In this document: positions 10,145 to 24,580 of the stretch, one piece after another
How positions within the stretch are numbered: position 1 is the stretch's first letter
Layout: the number at the start of each line of letters is the position of its first letter
The notes under the pieces: generated by a model
Seen by the model: the letters and a program-made list of their open reading frames with translations, nothing else
Told to the model about the DNA's origin: nothing
Database searches by the model: none
Translations under genes and position numbers: made by a program
From: Siphonodentalium dalli
Taxonomy: Eukaryota; Mollusca; Scaphopoda; Gadilida; Siphonodentaliidae
Reading direction: 5' to 3'
Assembly: GCA_032622095.1 (NCBI GenBank)
Contig: CP136064.1
Location: 191,983,948 to 192,047,947, forward strand
Length of the DNA: 64,000 nucleotides

Positions 10145-13100
10145 ATGATCAGCAACACCATGTATGGGTACGGTGCGCAGGCAGTGCCTTACCACGGCAC
10201 ACAAGGGTATACTTTGCCCACGAACCTTTCTCCGTCCAGCTTCCAGATGGCCAACCTGCACATGTATCCTGTTGCAATGCCAACACAAGCATCATTCTGT
10301 GGTATGTCATAATGAAAAGGATATAATTATATGCTGTAGTGATAGTGTTGACTAAAATCGTCTTTGAATTTTACCTGCAACGGATGAATTTGATGTCATG
10401 CTATATACGAGGAAATGCTACAAATATATATCGACAATAGTTGTAACACGCGATACAAATATGGTTCATATTTTTACACATACTAATTGTGCTTTTGATG
10501 CGATGTTGTCTATCGGAAGATCTTTCCAGACTATAACATCATTATACTCGGATATTACAAAACTATTTGAAATGCTAGATTTAAATTAACCATTGATTGC
10601 TTTATGTTCAAAACAGTTTAACGCCAAAACTGTTCTTATCATTCTTTCAACCAAATTAATATATTTCGACACGAAGAGCTCCCTTCGCCGCCGTTAGTTC
10701 TTCTGTATTATAGCATTGTGCAATTTGAGGACATACATTTAATCTATTCTATCTCTTCCAAATAAAACACTGTTTTTTGCTAAAACTTGATGTCTTTATG
10801 TTTCAATTTAAGATATGAAGAACACAGTTAGTCACGTAAAGATGCCACATATTCAGACAACGTTTCCTCCAGTTAGCTCTACACCGCCCGCGATCGCAGC
10901 ACCATCAGAAGATGACCACGTGACAATCACTTTAGACAACAAGGATCTATGGGATAGATTCAACACGATAGGCACAGAGATGATTGTGACCAAACCAGGA
11001 AGGTTCGTATTTGTTTGTGTTTTGTTTTTGGGCAATCCTTGCATGGCAATATTAGAATAATATAGAATAATATTAGAATAATTGTTGTCTGAATTCGTAG
11101 ACGTTCCAACATTTTACCATCTAGTAAAACGCAAAAGACCATGCGTGTGTGTGAGAAGCTGTTTATCACATAACCATGTGCACCATTAACTCTTGTAAAT
11201 TTATAGATAATCTATGTATATATTAAATCAAGTACAAACTTTCTGCAACTTTTATTGATGCTTTTAATACTTGGAGGTCAGTAATCAATATGTATGTATT
11301 ACCGTCGGTGTATCGATATATACACTGTATAATTCCGCCTTATTTTAGAACGAACCCGTCGATTTTGCCTGTCCTGAAAATTTGTGTTATTTTTTTTCTT
11401 CAGACGAATGTTCCCCTTCGTGAAAGTGAGCTGTCAGAAGCTATCACAAAAGGCCAAATATGTCGTCTTAGCTGACGTCACCCCAGCCGACAACTGCAGA
11501 TATAAATACCAGAACACCAGCTGGACTGTGACCGGAAAGGGCGAGCCACATACATCAGCCAGAATGTACGTTCACCCGGACTCCCCGGCTCCGGGATCAT
11601 TCTGGATGAAGAAACCCATCTCCTTCAACAAAATGAAGATTACTAACAACCCAAACGACAAAAAAGGCCATGTAAGTTAATTTCATTGGCACATAGGACA
11701 ATTAACTCTCGATTCATAGCCGATATGCATGTATACGTGTGGCCGATGTATCTCAATTAGATGTTATCGTACATCCAGTATGTTTTTTTATTTACGGCTT
11801 TATTATGTATGTTATCTTCAAAAGATTATCGTCACAATATTCTGAATGAGCTTGTAGGCATATGTTTGAGTCAGCATGTGTTATATAGTCATTATACATT
11901 GAAAATAACTGGACGTATTCTACATCACAGTACCTTCAATGATATATCAAGATTTGCGAAGTGTTTTCAAAGTGGCTAATTAACATATTTTTGTTGTGAA
12001 TATACTTAAGAAATGAATGTAGTTGGTGTGTTATTATGGGATACGGCGCTGTGGTCGTTTGTGGAACATTGTATCATAAACCGAGAAGCTTAATGTGCCA
12101 CAATGACCACAACGCTGTATCCCCCAATAACACACACTACATTTTTTTTTATATTTATGTAGATTTTAAATTATTTATTCCCATAAAAAGCTGAATGTAA
12201 TCTTATTTATTTTCACAAAATCTGCCGATACAATACATTAAGTCAGTCCAATATAAGATTAGCTACGATAACGTGATCGATCGATATAAATAACTGGCTT
12301 CAGATCCAATTCGGCTGACCTTTTAAAAGCAGGCCCAATTTTTCTGCTGACTGCGTTCATTGATTAGTTCAGATTAGGTCAACAGTGTGTAACTTCCTGT
12401 TCGTGATACACTCTTCGAATTATTGGGATGTAAACCGGGTGACCCAATTGGCAGTTGACCAATAACCAAACATGATTTAGTTTAACACATACGGGCTATT
12501 TAAATATATACAATTGAACACAGGCATGTGTGCCCATAATTTGTCATGCAAACATATTTTGAATCATGTATTATTTCCACTAAACATGCCATCATATTCA
12601 TATCCTAACTATTGTGTTTCTCTGTCCACAGATCATCCTGAACACGATGCAGACGTACCAGCTGCGCGTCCACATCGTTAGAGCCAACGACACAAGTTCA
12701 CTCAATTGGGGAAAGTTCAAGACATCAAGCTTCAACGAGACAAAGTTCATAGCAGTTACTGCCTATCAAAGTGAAGAGGTAAGAACTTTTATCAGCTCCC
12801 TTTAACATAAGTTCATGTTCACCAACTGACGTGTTATATAACTAGAACTTCAGAAGATTTTGTCTTGGGTGGTTAAAACACAAAGTCACTTGAAAGTTGC
12901 ATTGAAAGTATTTCACAAGTACAGGCTAAAGACTGTCAGTAATAACCTTGTTTTTTTTTTATCTAAATAAACAAAAATCTTTATTTGAAGTAAATAGCAG
13001 ACCAAGCTTCAATATCTCCGAAAATACTTGATTTTACATGGCGCTTTGCTTAACCAGATTTGTGCTCATTATGCTATCTATTATTTTCAGTGTACCAAGT

Positions 13101-14865
13101 TGAAGGTTGACAATAATCCGTTCGCAAAGGGCTTCAGGGATAACAGAAGGTAAGTCTGAAATAATTCTTAAATTCTGAATATGGGAGAATATATAGTGGG
13201 TACGATTTTCCAAATTGATTCTTTTCGCTCTGTAATAAACAATCTCGTATGATTTTGTAATATAAAATAAAAAAGATGAAGTTATGTTTCCCAATTATGA
13301 TGGGTTGTGTAAGTTTGAAAACGACCAGTGAATGGTTCATTGGATTCTTGCATGGTAACCCTAACATCATAATAGTATGCACGCAGATGGATGCAGGATA
13401 TATTAGTTCACTCAAGACCGCAATATCGGGCAAATATGACATTGAATCGTTTTCTCTTTCTTCACAGGACATGCTTCGGAGGAAAGCGACCATCACTTGA
13501 TGACAAAGAAAACCAGTTCCTTCCAGGTAATTGAGATGTTATCAAATTATATAGATTCGCAATATCGTTACACCATGTTTGTTAATTTTACAAACATATT
13601 ACAAGTGTTTCAGTTTCAATAATACCACGATTTGCTTAATATTACCACACATACTTACTTGTAAATACCACATCAAATTCGAGGAAACAATCAGATATTA
13701 GTTCTCATGTATTAGTCGCTCTTAACTTGAATATAATTTATGAAGACAACATTTATCACGTAACATACCGACCGTCAATGAATTGACCAGATTCCAGCAT
13801 TGGTACAGTATCTATCAATTTGCTCTCACTTTGAACTATTTTGCACAACTTAGAAGCAATTGCGAAGGTTTTAACTGTTAGAAAGATTATTTGATTTATA
13901 TTTAAAAAAACGACTGTAAATTTCTTAACTTTCTCAGTGATTGAAACCATTTTGTACCCCACATGCAAACATGTAACATAAAAACACATAACATGAAAAC
14001 ATTTCTACTTGCAGGAGTTTATCCGGAAGCAAAGCGTCAGCGAATTGAACCACATATCTCATCACCAGAACTTCGGATTCTGAAAGATCAAGACGAGATG
14101 TGCCCAAAATACGTCACTGACCACACCCACAGCTTCACAACAGAGTCTCGTGCCGATGGTGCTGTCTGCTCCCCAGATTCGAACGATTTCTCCACCAACC
14201 ATTCGTCTTCGTCGGTTGAAACATACGCGAGTGAATACGCAGAAAAGACACCATCTCCTCGCAACGTATCACCGTCTACTGACTCATTGAAATACACCAA
14301 CTACAACTACAACAGTGTATCTGAAAGATCGTCACATAGCAACGAATTACTCATCGCTCCAACAACAACCGTGTCGCATCGCAACCAAACCATGAAGCCA
14401 GAAGTGTCCACACCACCTCAGAACCAACTGTATGAACAACTTGTGGCTGGATTCGGCATTCCATCGATAGCTTCATTGTCATCACCCCAGGGTATTCCGA
14501 GAGCAGTAGACAATACGAATTCCTTTGACTTTAAGCCAACGGTGTTCAACTTCATGGGGTCTTCGCCAACACAAAGCCAACCCTTCATATGCGATCCACT
14601 GAATCTATCAACAAAGAGCGAGTCGACCAATCTGCAGGCTGCCTCGAGTGATGTCTTATCGCCACCCAAGATGCCAAAACAGGGCGCATTCGACATAAAC
14701 CTGCTTCCAACACCCACCGCTATCGACTTTCTACAGAATCAAGACTCCAACTGCAGCCTGGGACCATTCTCTGTTGACTACACAAATTCTTATATCCGCC
14801 AGAATCCCAGTGGACTGTTTGATCATCTACCGATCATGCCCCTCCATTCTACAGCACTGATCTGA
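10145..14865 (+). CDS. T-box transcription factor, copy C (complete, 7 coding exons)
   Basis: Exons: 10131-10301 (ATG at 10145), 10813-11002, 11404-11671, 12632-12778, 13091-13149, 13468-13526 and 14015-14865. All introns are GT-AG and the joined frame is open for 576 residues. Residues 1-92 form a Tyr/Gln/Met/Pro-rich leader. Residues about 93-274 form the T-box: LWDRF, GTEMIVTKPGRRMFP, YVHPDSPAPG, FIAVTAYQ and NNPFAKGFRDN are the family signatures for a nuclear, sequence-specific DNA-binding protein. A basic AKRQR lies near residue 300. The 280-residue tail is Ser/Thr/Asn-rich and holds PLNLS near 488-492, a possible CtBP-binding motif. The start is the first ATG of the exon; 14 nt of open in-frame sequence precede it, so coding could extend into an unseen upstream exon. 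The T-box subfamily is unresolved; it is not a typical Brachyury and is nearer to Tbx6/VegT-like or other divergent invertebrate T-box proteins by memory of motifs. Copy-specific changes include MQTYQ in exon 4, where the other copies have MQKYQ. Confidence 0.92.
12016..12143. repeat. 128-bp foldback in intron 3 (copy C)
   Basis: Same element and position as 3393-3520. Confidence 0.7.
12951..12961. repeat. Poly-T tract at the left edge of the 8686-bp duplication
   Basis: Intron 4 poly-T run. Left of it copy C differs from copy D (for example exon 4). Right of it copies C and D are essentially identical for the rest of the unit. It marks one recombination breakpoint; the equivalent tracts are near 21634-21646 and 30321-30332. 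Confidence 0.6.
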
Positions 14866-15097
14866 AAGTGAAATCTGCTATTGATTTCTAGGACAACCTA
14901 GTTCATGACCACTCATTGTGCTTTTTTCTTGTGCTATACCTCATTTAATGTATATTATCTATAGTTGTCGCTCCATACATAGTATTTAAGTTGTTGTTGC
15001 GTTTTTATGTGCATATGAACTAGTCATGACATTAGTTGTTAATTTTGTTGAGATATATAGTATTTTACGTGAATCTAATATGTATTAAATATGTATG

Positions 15098-15103
15098 AAT
15101 AAA
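15098..15103 (+). promoter_or_regulatory. Polyadenylation signal AATAAA, copy C
   Basis: Conserved position after the stop codon. The copy C and D 3' UTRs lack about 26 bp (ending CTCAAACTTACAATG...) present in A, B and E, a shared derived deletion. Confidence 0.6.
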
Positions 15104-15894
15104 CAAATTTCGATCAAGAATTTCTTTAATCATCACAATCCTTTTGAGGGTTTCTCCCCCTTGGTACGCGGGATTCATGTCATTTTCAGGCGGTACGCAT
15201 GATTCATACCCCATTGTCAATCTTCCAGGACGCATACCCCTTCTGTAATGGTAGTCCGTATTCAATTAAAAGTCTGGTACGAGACTTTGGTGGCGATAAA
15301 TTGTTATTTTGATGGCTAGAATGGTATTACGTCCATTTATTTTTGTATTTTTTCTCTTCTCGTTTTAGCGAAAGTGTTTGTGGGTTTTTTTTTAAAATTT
15401 ATTAACGTATCATTACTTCCGTTCTATTTACTTCAAGCTTTTTATCCGATCTGGACCTTCCTTACGAAAAATCTAATTTTGGTACACATGTACATCTTAT
15501 CAGATTAGCATATATTAACACCTATTTCCTTGTCCTGTTTGAAAAAAAAACCAATCAGGATAATCAGGGTAATTTACTAAGTTTTCTCCTTTTATTTTGC
15601 GTCTCTTACATATATATTTTAATCTGTACAGGTATGATACCTGACCTTTATATGAACTTATGAACCATGTAAATATCTCGAATCTGCACATATACTCTCC
15701 TATGATGGAGGCAAACAAACATAATCACTTAAGGGGTATGGGGAGTCCCGAGGTGTCCCTTTAATGTTTTTTGTAGTTTGTAGTTGTAGTTGCTGAGCGA
15801 ATCGTGTGGTGCGCTGAAATGAGGAACGGGGCCCGTGTAATAATGTTAAAATGGTTTTAGTTGTGTTAGTTATGTCAGACTGCCTTGCAATCAG

Positions 15895-16275
15895 GGAGTG
15901 TTTTAGACGGGTCAAATCGTGAACCCGACCTAACCTTGACCTTTAAAATGGTCAATTCAAGGTCAAATCGCGCCTTTTGACGGGATTTCGACGAAATTTG
16001 ATACCTAGGGATACTTTTGTCCGGAAGTGTTTTGGACGGGTCAAGACGTGACCCCGATCTGACATTGACCTTCAAAATGGTCAATTTAAGGTCAAATCGC
16101 GCCTTTCGACGGGATTTCGACGAAATTTGAAACATTGGAGTACTTTTGGACGGGTCAAATCGTGACCCCGACCTGACCTTTAAAATGGTCAATTCAAGGT
16201 CAAATCGCGCCTTTTGACGGGATATCGACGAAATTTGATACCTAGGGTTACTTTTTTTCCGGGGAGTGTTTTGGA
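15895..16275. repeat. 130-bp minisatellite, unit D (about three copies)
   Basis: Same repeat family as at 1228-1630. The middle copy is shortened around TTGGAGTACTTTTGGACGGG. Confidence 0.85.
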
Positions 16276-16928
16276 CTGCTAGTAGTATAAATAAGATAAT
16301 TTATATTGTTTGTCACTCCATTGGCACATTTTTGTGTTTTTGTTTTGGTAGTTGTTGAGTTTGAATTGTCAGCATGCTCAACACACTAACAGATTCAATG
16401 TGAAATCCACAAATTAACCAAACCCCTCTCACGTGAGTCTGATATTACATCATTCTCTCAGGTCACCAGTACTGTTCAACACTCCCGATACGACCCAAAA
16501 CGCCCCTTATATAGGTGACAAAGACAGGCGTGTCTTTGTATCCCGCGGGTGTCGGTGATGAACTTTAGCACGTGTTGTTCACGTTAAATTATGTTATATT
16601 TTGTTACTTTCTATCCATGGGTCCGGGTGGGCTTATATAGTCTTGCATGTTGCCTGGATCCGGTGCGATATCAAAGTGCTGCACAACTAAACTATTAAAC
16701 AGAAATATCTTAATAGTTTTGTAGTTATCTGATTTGTATACAAAATTTTATTAAGATTATTCACATGCAAATACAGGTCTTGTTCGAATTTGGGTCTGTT
16801 CCGGTAAGTTTATGGAATTAAGTCTCTTTTAGACTTAGAATTTGCTGATTATTTTGGTGTTCGGATGATAACTTTAGTTATAATTGTCTGACATTTATAT
16901 AGCCCGTTCCGTACTAATTTATACAAAC

Positions 16929-17170
16929 TCAGCTGATTTTATTTTATGAAATATGTCTGCAGTTTGGATATTATACCGTGCTTCATTGTAAGTTATCCCA
17001 ATATGCTACCTGTGAATTATCGGTCGATTAGTCTATGGCTGCGCACTCAAAAAACATGAAGGTCAACAAAATGTGACGTCAAAATATATAATAGTGTGTT
17101 TTATTCAGATATGACCCAGTTGGCCCACCACCGAACAAGATATAGTGTAACACGCGCATGCTCTGTAACT
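16929..17170. repeat. Dispersed repeat upstream of T-box copy D
   Basis: Equivalent of 8219-8470, with a short deletion within the GACCCAGTTGGC part. Confidence 0.65.
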
Positions 17171-17209
17171 ATTGTCATATGAGAATGACTATACGATATC
17201 CTTCATATC

Positions 17210-17470
17210 TGTGTTTGTGAGTATTTCCGCCACATGGCAACAAACACTCATTCATCGATGATTTGTGTTTGTAAAAATCACTATCATCAATAATTAGTGT
17301 TGGTGTGAATCACGCTGCCATGATTGATGATTGTTTTATATTGATGCGGTGATTACCGTACTCGTAGGATCTCGCTTCTGTCATACATGGTTGTGTTTGT
17401 TTAGTACTAATGCGGTGATTACTCGAAGAATCTCGCCGACATGGCTACAATCAGTGTTTGTATATATAGC
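17210..17470. repeat. Short diverged tandem repeats 5' of copy D
   Basis: Equivalent of 8517-8770. Confidence 0.5.
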
Positions 17471-18834
17471 GAGTTTTAGAAAAAATATACTCACTGCCGA
17501 TGACAATCGAGCACGAAGCCTTGAATGACACACATAACGGTATAAATAATACCACATAGCTATTACAGAATCATATGCAATTTACATTCATCCAAGTACC
17601 TAATCCATAATTATTTCCGAAATTAAAGGTATGTAAAACATCTTGTAAAATTCCATTGCCGTTCCATTCCATTCCAAATCGCCGAGTATTTAAAGACTTC
17701 AATCTTATTTTAAAGATATTTAAATATAAATTCGCCATAACGCGAACTACCATATATGTCACGCAATAATGATGCTTTAATAACTGAAAAAGAAGAAAAA
17801 AACGACTAATAACCACAATGACCAACAGATGTCGAAACATTTTTTTAAACATATTCTTAAACGAACTCTTCACGCACAGAAAGACTGATTCGAGTGCTCG
17901 AATTCAGAAAGCTTGTTAGTTTCTTCGGCATGCAACAATAAAGAGAGTTCCTTGTTAATTTATTGATGATATTGCAGAAATAAAGAGCGTTTTTCACTTC
18001 TACTCCAGTATTTTTCTGAGCATATGAAGCCCGAATATAAATATTTCGTGTATTGATAAACCTATGTTATGTCTCCTTCCAAATTACGTAGACAACATTT
18101 GGAAGTTTGAACGAGCTATGTCCGTTTAAACCAAATCACACCAAACTCACAAAGAAAGGAGGCAAAAGTCTGGATAAAATATATCGAAGTGAGATAAATG
18201 TTGAGTTTTTATGAGTTCATCACTGTTCAGCTGATGAGTAATCAGAAACATGTAACAACATACATGCAGTGATAACAAGGGATCCATAGAGCATGTTAGA
18301 CAAACAATGGTCAAAATGTATTGCTACCAACTAAACATCAGCCCCGCCAAAGAACATCAGACAACGCAGTAACAACACTCGCACGTTGAGATAAGGCATA
18401 CTCAACCATGACTAATTATGAGCATAAAGCTGGTCTTTTTCGTTAAATAGGAGTGTTCGTCGTGGCAGAGCATTTCATTCTCTCAACTGATAACCTGAGT
18501 AATATCTCTTCAGGATTTTATACAGCTTTATATCAGGTAACTCTTACACAGAATTCACTTTGTGACCAGACAATATGAGTTTTCAAAACCATTCACGAAT
18601 TTTTTTAATCACAACCCGTTACTCTGAAATGAAGTAATGGTTGGTTCTCTTGCACGATTGATAAACCAAATTTGAAGTGCACACAGTAAAACAACATGCA
18701 TGCCATTTTCTGCCAGTCATGCTCTCGCGTTAACTTAAACTTTTCGACTACATATCAAAATTATTTTGATAATAAATAATTTGCGCGATAATTTTTAATG
18801 TACCCATGTTTTACTTCCAGATTGCCACATAACT

Positions 18835-21800
18835 ATGATCAGCAACACCATGTATGGGTACGGTGCGCAGGCAGTGCCTTACCACGGCACACAAGGGTAT
18901 ACTTTGCCAACGAACCTTTCTCCGTCCAGCTTCCAGATGGCCAACCTGCACATGTATCCTGTTGCAATGCCAACACAAGCATCATTCTGTGGTATGTCAT
19001 AATGAAAAGGATATAATTATATGCTGTAGTGATAGTGTTGACTAAAATCGTCTTTGAATTTTACCTGCAACGGATGAATTTGATGTCATGCAATATACGA
19101 GGAAATGCTACAAATATATATCGACAATAGTTGTAACACGCGATACAAATATGGTTCACGATAATTACACATACTAATTGTGCTTTTGATGCGATGTTGT
19201 CTATCGGAAGATCTTTCCAGACTATAACATCATTATACTTGGATATTACAAAACTATTTGAAATGCTAGATTTAAATTAACCATTGATTGCTTTAGGTTC
19301 AAAACAGTTTAACGCCGAAACTGTTCTTATCATTCTTTCAACCAAATTAATATATTTCGACACGAAGAGCTCCCTTCGCCGCCGTTAGTCCTTCTGTATT
19401 ATAGCATTGTGCAATTTGAGGACATACATTTAACCTATTCTATCTCTTCGAAATAAAACACTGTTTTTTGCTAAAACTTTATGTTTCAATTTAAGATATG
19501 AAGAACACAGTTAGTCACGTAAAGATGCCACATATTCAGACAACGTTTCCTCCAGTTAGCTCTACACCGCCCGCGATCGCAGCACCATCAGAAGATGACC
19601 ACGTGACAATCACTTTAGACAACAAGGATATATGGGATAGATTCAACACGATAGGCACAGAGATGATTGTGACCAAACCAGGAAGGTTCGTATTTGTTTG
19701 TGTTTTGTTTTTGGGCAATCCTTGCATGGCAATATTAGAATAATATAGAATAATATTAGAATAATTGTTGTCTGAGTTCGTAGACGTTCCAACATTTTAC
19801 CATCTAGTAAAACGCAAATGACCATGCGTGTGTGTGAGAAGCTGTTTATCACATAACCATGTGCACCATTAACTCTTGTAAATTTATAGATAATCTATGT
19901 ATATATTAAATCAAGTACAAACTTTCTGCAACTTTTATTGATGCTTTTAATACTTGGAGGTCAGTAATCAATATGTATGTATTACCGTCGGTGTATCGAT
20001 ATATATATACACTGTATAATTCCGCCTTATTTTAGAACGAACCCGTCGATTTTGCCTGTCCTGAAAATTTGTGTTATTTTTTTTCTTCAGACGAATGTTC
20101 CCCTTCGTGAAAGTGAGCTGTCAGAAGCTATCACAAAAGGCCAAATATGTCGTCTTAGCTGACGTCACCCCAGCCGACAACTGCAGATATAAATACCAGA
20201 ACACCAGCTGGACTGTGACCGGAAAGGGCGAGCCACATACATCAGCCAGAATGTACGTTCACCCGGACTCCCCGGCTCCGGGATCATTCTGGATGAAGAA
20301 ACCCATCTCCTTCAACAAAATGAAGATTACTAACAACCCAAACGACAAAAAAGGCCATGTAAGTTAATTTCATTGGCACATAGGACAATTAACTCTCGAT
20401 TCATAGCCGATATGCATGTATACGTGTGGCCGATGTATCTCAATTAGATGTTATCGTACATCCAGTATGTTTTTTTATTTACGGCTTTATTATGTATGTT
20501 ATCTTCAAAAGATGATCGTCACAATATTCTGAATGAGCTTGTAGGCATATGTTTGAGTCAGCATGTGTTATATAGTCATTATACATTGAAAATAACTGGG
20601 CGTATTCTACATCACAGTACCTTCAATGATATATCAAGATTTGCGAAGTGTTTTCAAAGTGGCTAATTAACATATTTTTGTTGTGAATATACTTAAGAAA
20701 TGAATGTAGTTGGTGTGTTATTGTGGGATACGGCGCTGTGGTCGTTTGTGGAACATTGTATCATAAACCGAGAAGCTTAATGTGCCACAATGACCACAAC
20801 GCCGTATCCCCCAATAACACACACTACATTTTTTTTTATATTTATGTAGATTTTAAATTATTTATTCCCATAAAAAGCTGAATGTAATCTTATTTATTTT
20901 CACAAAATCTGCCGATACAATACATTAAGTCAGTCCAATATAAGATTAGCTACGATAACGTGATCGATCGATATAAATAACTGGCTTCAGATCCAATTCG
21001 GCTGACCTTTTAAAAGCAGGCCCAATTTTTCTGCTGACCGCGTTCACTGATTAGTTCAGATTAGGTCAACAGTGTGTAACTTCCTGTTCGTGATACACTC
21101 TTCGAATTATTGGGATGTAAACCGGGTGACCCAATTGGCAGTTGACCAATAACCAAACATGATTTAGTTTAACACATACGGGCTATTTAAATATATACAA
21201 TTGAACACAGGCATGTGTGCCCATAATTTGTCATGCAAACATATTTTGAATCATGTATTATTTCCCCTAAACATGCCAACATATTCATATCCTAACTATT
21301 GTGTTTCTCTGTCCACAGATCATCCTGAACACGATGCAGAAGTACCAGCTGCGCGTCCACATCATTAGAGCCAACGACACAAGTTCACTCAATTGGGGAA
21401 AGTTCAAGACATCAAGCTTCAACGAGACAAAGTTCATAGCAGTTACTGCCTATCAAAGTGAAGAGGTAAGAACTTTTATCAGCTCCCTTTAACATAAGTT
21501 CATGTTCACCGACTGACGTGTTATATAACTAGAACTTCAGAAGATTTTGTCTTGGGTGGTTAAAACACAAAGTCATTTGAAAGTTGCATTGAAAGTATTT
21601 CACAAGTACAGGCTAAAGACTGTCAGTAATAACCTTTTTTTTTTTTATCTAAATAAACAAAAATCTTTATTTGAAGTAAATAGCAGACCAAGCTTCAATA
21701 TCTCCGAAAATACTTGATTTTACATGGCGCTTTGCTTAACCAGATTTGTGCTCATTATGCTATCTATTATTTTCAGTGTACCAAGTTGAAGGTTGACAAT

Positions 21801-23551
21801 AATCCGTTCGCAAAGGGCTTCAGGGATAACAGAAGGTAAGTCTGAAATAATTCTTAAATTCTGAATATGGGAGAATATATAGTGGGTACGATTTTCCAAA
21901 TTGATTCTTTTCGCTCTGTAATAAACAATCTCGTATGATTTTGTAATATAAAATAAAAAAGATGAAGTTATGTTTCCCAATTATGATGGGTTGTGTAAGT
22001 TTGAAAACGACCAGTGAATGGTTCATTGGATTCTTGCATGGTAACCCTAACATCATAATAGTATGCACGCAGATGGATGCAGGATATATTAGTTCACTCA
22101 AGACCGCAATATCGGGCAAATATGACATTGAATCGTTTTCTCTTTCTTCACAGGACATGCTTCGGAGGAAAGCGACCATCACTTGATGACAAAGAAAACC
22201 AGTTCCTTCCAGGTAATTGAGATGTTATCAAATTATATAGATTCGCAATATCGTTACACCATGTTTGTTAATTTTACAAACATATTACAAGTGTTTCAGT
22301 TTCAATAATACCACGATTTGCTTAATATTACCACACATACTTACTTGTAAATACCACATCAAATTCGAGGAAACAATCAGATATTAGTTCTCATGTATTA
22401 GTCGCTCTTAACTTGAATATAATTTATGAAGACAACATTTATCACGTAACATACCGACCGTCAATGAATTGACCAGATTCCAGCATTGGTACAGTATCTA
22501 TCAATTTGCTCTCACTTTGAACTATTTTGCACAACTTAGAAGCAATTGCGAAGGTTTTAACTGTTAGAAAGATTATTTGATTTATATTTAAAAAAACGAC
22601 TGTAAATTTCTTAACTTTCTCAGTGATTGAAACCATTTTGTACCCCACATGCAAACATGTAACATAAAAACACATAACATGAAAACATTTCTACTTGCAG
22701 GAGTTTATCCGGAAGCAAAGCGTCAGCGAATTGAACCACATATCTCATCACCAGAACTTCGGATTCTGAAAGATCAAGACGAGATGTGCCCAAAATACGT
22801 CACTGACCACACCCACAGCTTCACAACAGAGTCTCGTGCCGATGGTGCTGTCTGCTCCCCAGATTCGAACGATTTCTCCACCAACCATTCGTCTTCGTCG
22901 GTTGAAACATACGCGAGTGAATACGCAGAAAAGACACCATCTCCTCGCAACGTATCACCGTCTACTGACTCATTGAAATACACCAACTACAACTACAACA
23001 GTGTATCTGAAAGATCGTCACATAGCAACGAATTACTCATCGCTCCAACAACAACCGTGTCGCATCGCAACCAAACCATGAAGCCAGAAGTGTCCACACC
23101 ACCTCAGAACCAACTGTATGAACAACTTGTGGCTGGATTCGGCATTCCATCGATAGCTTCATTGTCATCACCCCAGGGTATTCCGAGAGCAGTAGACAAT
23201 ACGAATTCCTTTGACTTTAAGCCAACGGTGTTCAACTTCATGGGGTCTTCGCCAACACAAAGCCAACCCTTCATATGCGATCCACTGAATCTATCAACAA
23301 AGAGCGAGTCGACCAATCTGCAGGCTGCCTCGAGTGATGTCTTATCGCCACCCAAGATGCCAAAACAGGGCGCATTCGACATAAACCTGCTTCCAACACC
23401 CACCGCTATCGACTTTCTACAGAATCAAGACTCCAACTGCAGCCTGGGACCATTCTCTGTTGACTACACAAATTCTTATATCCGCCAGAATCCCAGTGGA
23501 CTGTTTGATCATCTACCGATCATGCCCCTCCATTCTACAGCACTGATCTGA
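18835..23551 (+). CDS. T-box transcription factor, copy D (complete, 7 coding exons)
   Basis: Exons: 18821-18991 (ATG at 18835), 19496-19685, 20091-20358, 21319-21465, 21777-21835, 22154-22212 and 22701-23551. Splice sites, phases and length (576 residues) are the same as in copy C. Compared with C, exon 2 has DNKDIWD for DNKDLWD and exon 4 has MQKYQ and HIIRA. Exons 5-7 encode the same protein as C. Exons 1-4 are the same as in copy E. The gene is therefore a mosaic with the switch in intron 4, at the duplication breakpoint, and is probably the product of an unequal crossover. All T-box signature motifs are kept, so it should be functional if transcribed. Polyadenylation signal at 23784-23789. 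Confidence 0.92.
20703..20830. repeat. 128-bp foldback in intron 3 (copy D)
   Basis: Same element and position as 3393-3520. Confidence 0.7.
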
Positions 23552-23783
23552 AAGTGAAACCTGCTATTGATTTCTAGGACAACCTAGTTCATGACCACTC
23601 ATTGTGCTTTTTTCTTGTGCTATACCTCATTTAATGTATATTATCTATAGTTGTCGCTCCATACATAGTATTTAAGTTGTTGTTGCGTTTTTATGTGCAT
23701 ATGAACTAGTCATGACATTAGTTGTTAATTTTGTTGAGATATATAGTATTTTACGTGAATCTAATATGTATTAAATATGTATG

Positions 23784-23789
23784 AATAAA
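23784..23789 (+). promoter_or_regulatory. Polyadenylation signal AATAAA, copy D
   Basis: Conserved position after the stop codon. Confidence 0.6.
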
Positions 23790-24580
23790 CAAATTTCGAT
23801 CAAGAATTTCTTTAATCATCACAATCCTTTTGAGGGTTTCTCCCCCTTGGTACGCGGGATTCATGTCATTTTCAGGCGGTACGCATGATTCATACCCCAT
23901 TGTCAATCTTCCAGGACGCATACCCCTTCTGTAATGGTAGTCCGTATTCAATTAAAAGTCTGGTACGAGACTTTGGTGGCGATAAATTGTTATTTTGATG
24001 GCTAGAATGGTATTACGTCCATTTATTTTTGTATTTTTTCTCTTCTCGTTTTAGCGAAAGTGTTTGTGGGTTTTTTTTTTAAATTTATTAACGTATCATT
24101 ACTTCCGTTCTATTTACTTCAAGCTTTTTATCCGATCTGGACCTTCCTTACGAAAAATCTAATTTTGGTACACATGTACATCTTATCAGATTAGCATATA
24201 TTAACACCTATTTCCTTGTCCTGTTTGAAAAAAAAACCAATCAGGATAATCAGGGTAATTTACTAAGTTTTCTCCTTTTATTTTGCGTCTCTTACATATA
24301 TATTTTAATCTGTACAGGTATGATACCTGACCTTTATATGAACTTATGAACCATGTAAATATCTCGAATCTGCACATATACTCTCCTATGATGGAGGCAA
24401 ACAAACATAATCACTTAAGGGGTATGGGGAGTCCCGAGGTGTCCCTTTAATGTTTTTTGTAGTTTGTAGTTGTAGTTGCTGAGCGAATCGTGTGGTGCGC
24501 TGAAATGAGGAACGGGGCCCGTGTAATAATGTTAAAATGGTTTTAGTTGTGTTAGTTATGTCAGACTGCCTTGCAATCAG

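Larger units (their letters stand above)
12962..21646. repeat. First copy of recent 8686-bp tandem duplication
   Basis: From intron 4 of gene C to intron 4 of gene D. Every predicted frame here recurs unchanged, at an offset of 8686, in 21647-30332. By eye I found only isolated differences: one base shortly after the stop codon (AAATCTGC against AAACCTGC) and a poly-T/A length change near 15388. Older neighbouring unit pairs differ at many more sites. Confidence 0.85.

Noticed and set aside
13134-13496. 120-codon minus-strand frame over exons 5 and 6
   Set aside because: It spans introns and exons of the opposite strand and is broken in copies B and E; antisense shadow.
10145-14865. Assignment to Brachyury or Tbx2/3
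   Set aside because: The T-box reads GTEMIVTKPGRRMFPF and YVHPDSPAPG, without the residues typical of those subfamilies; left as an unresolved T-box protein.
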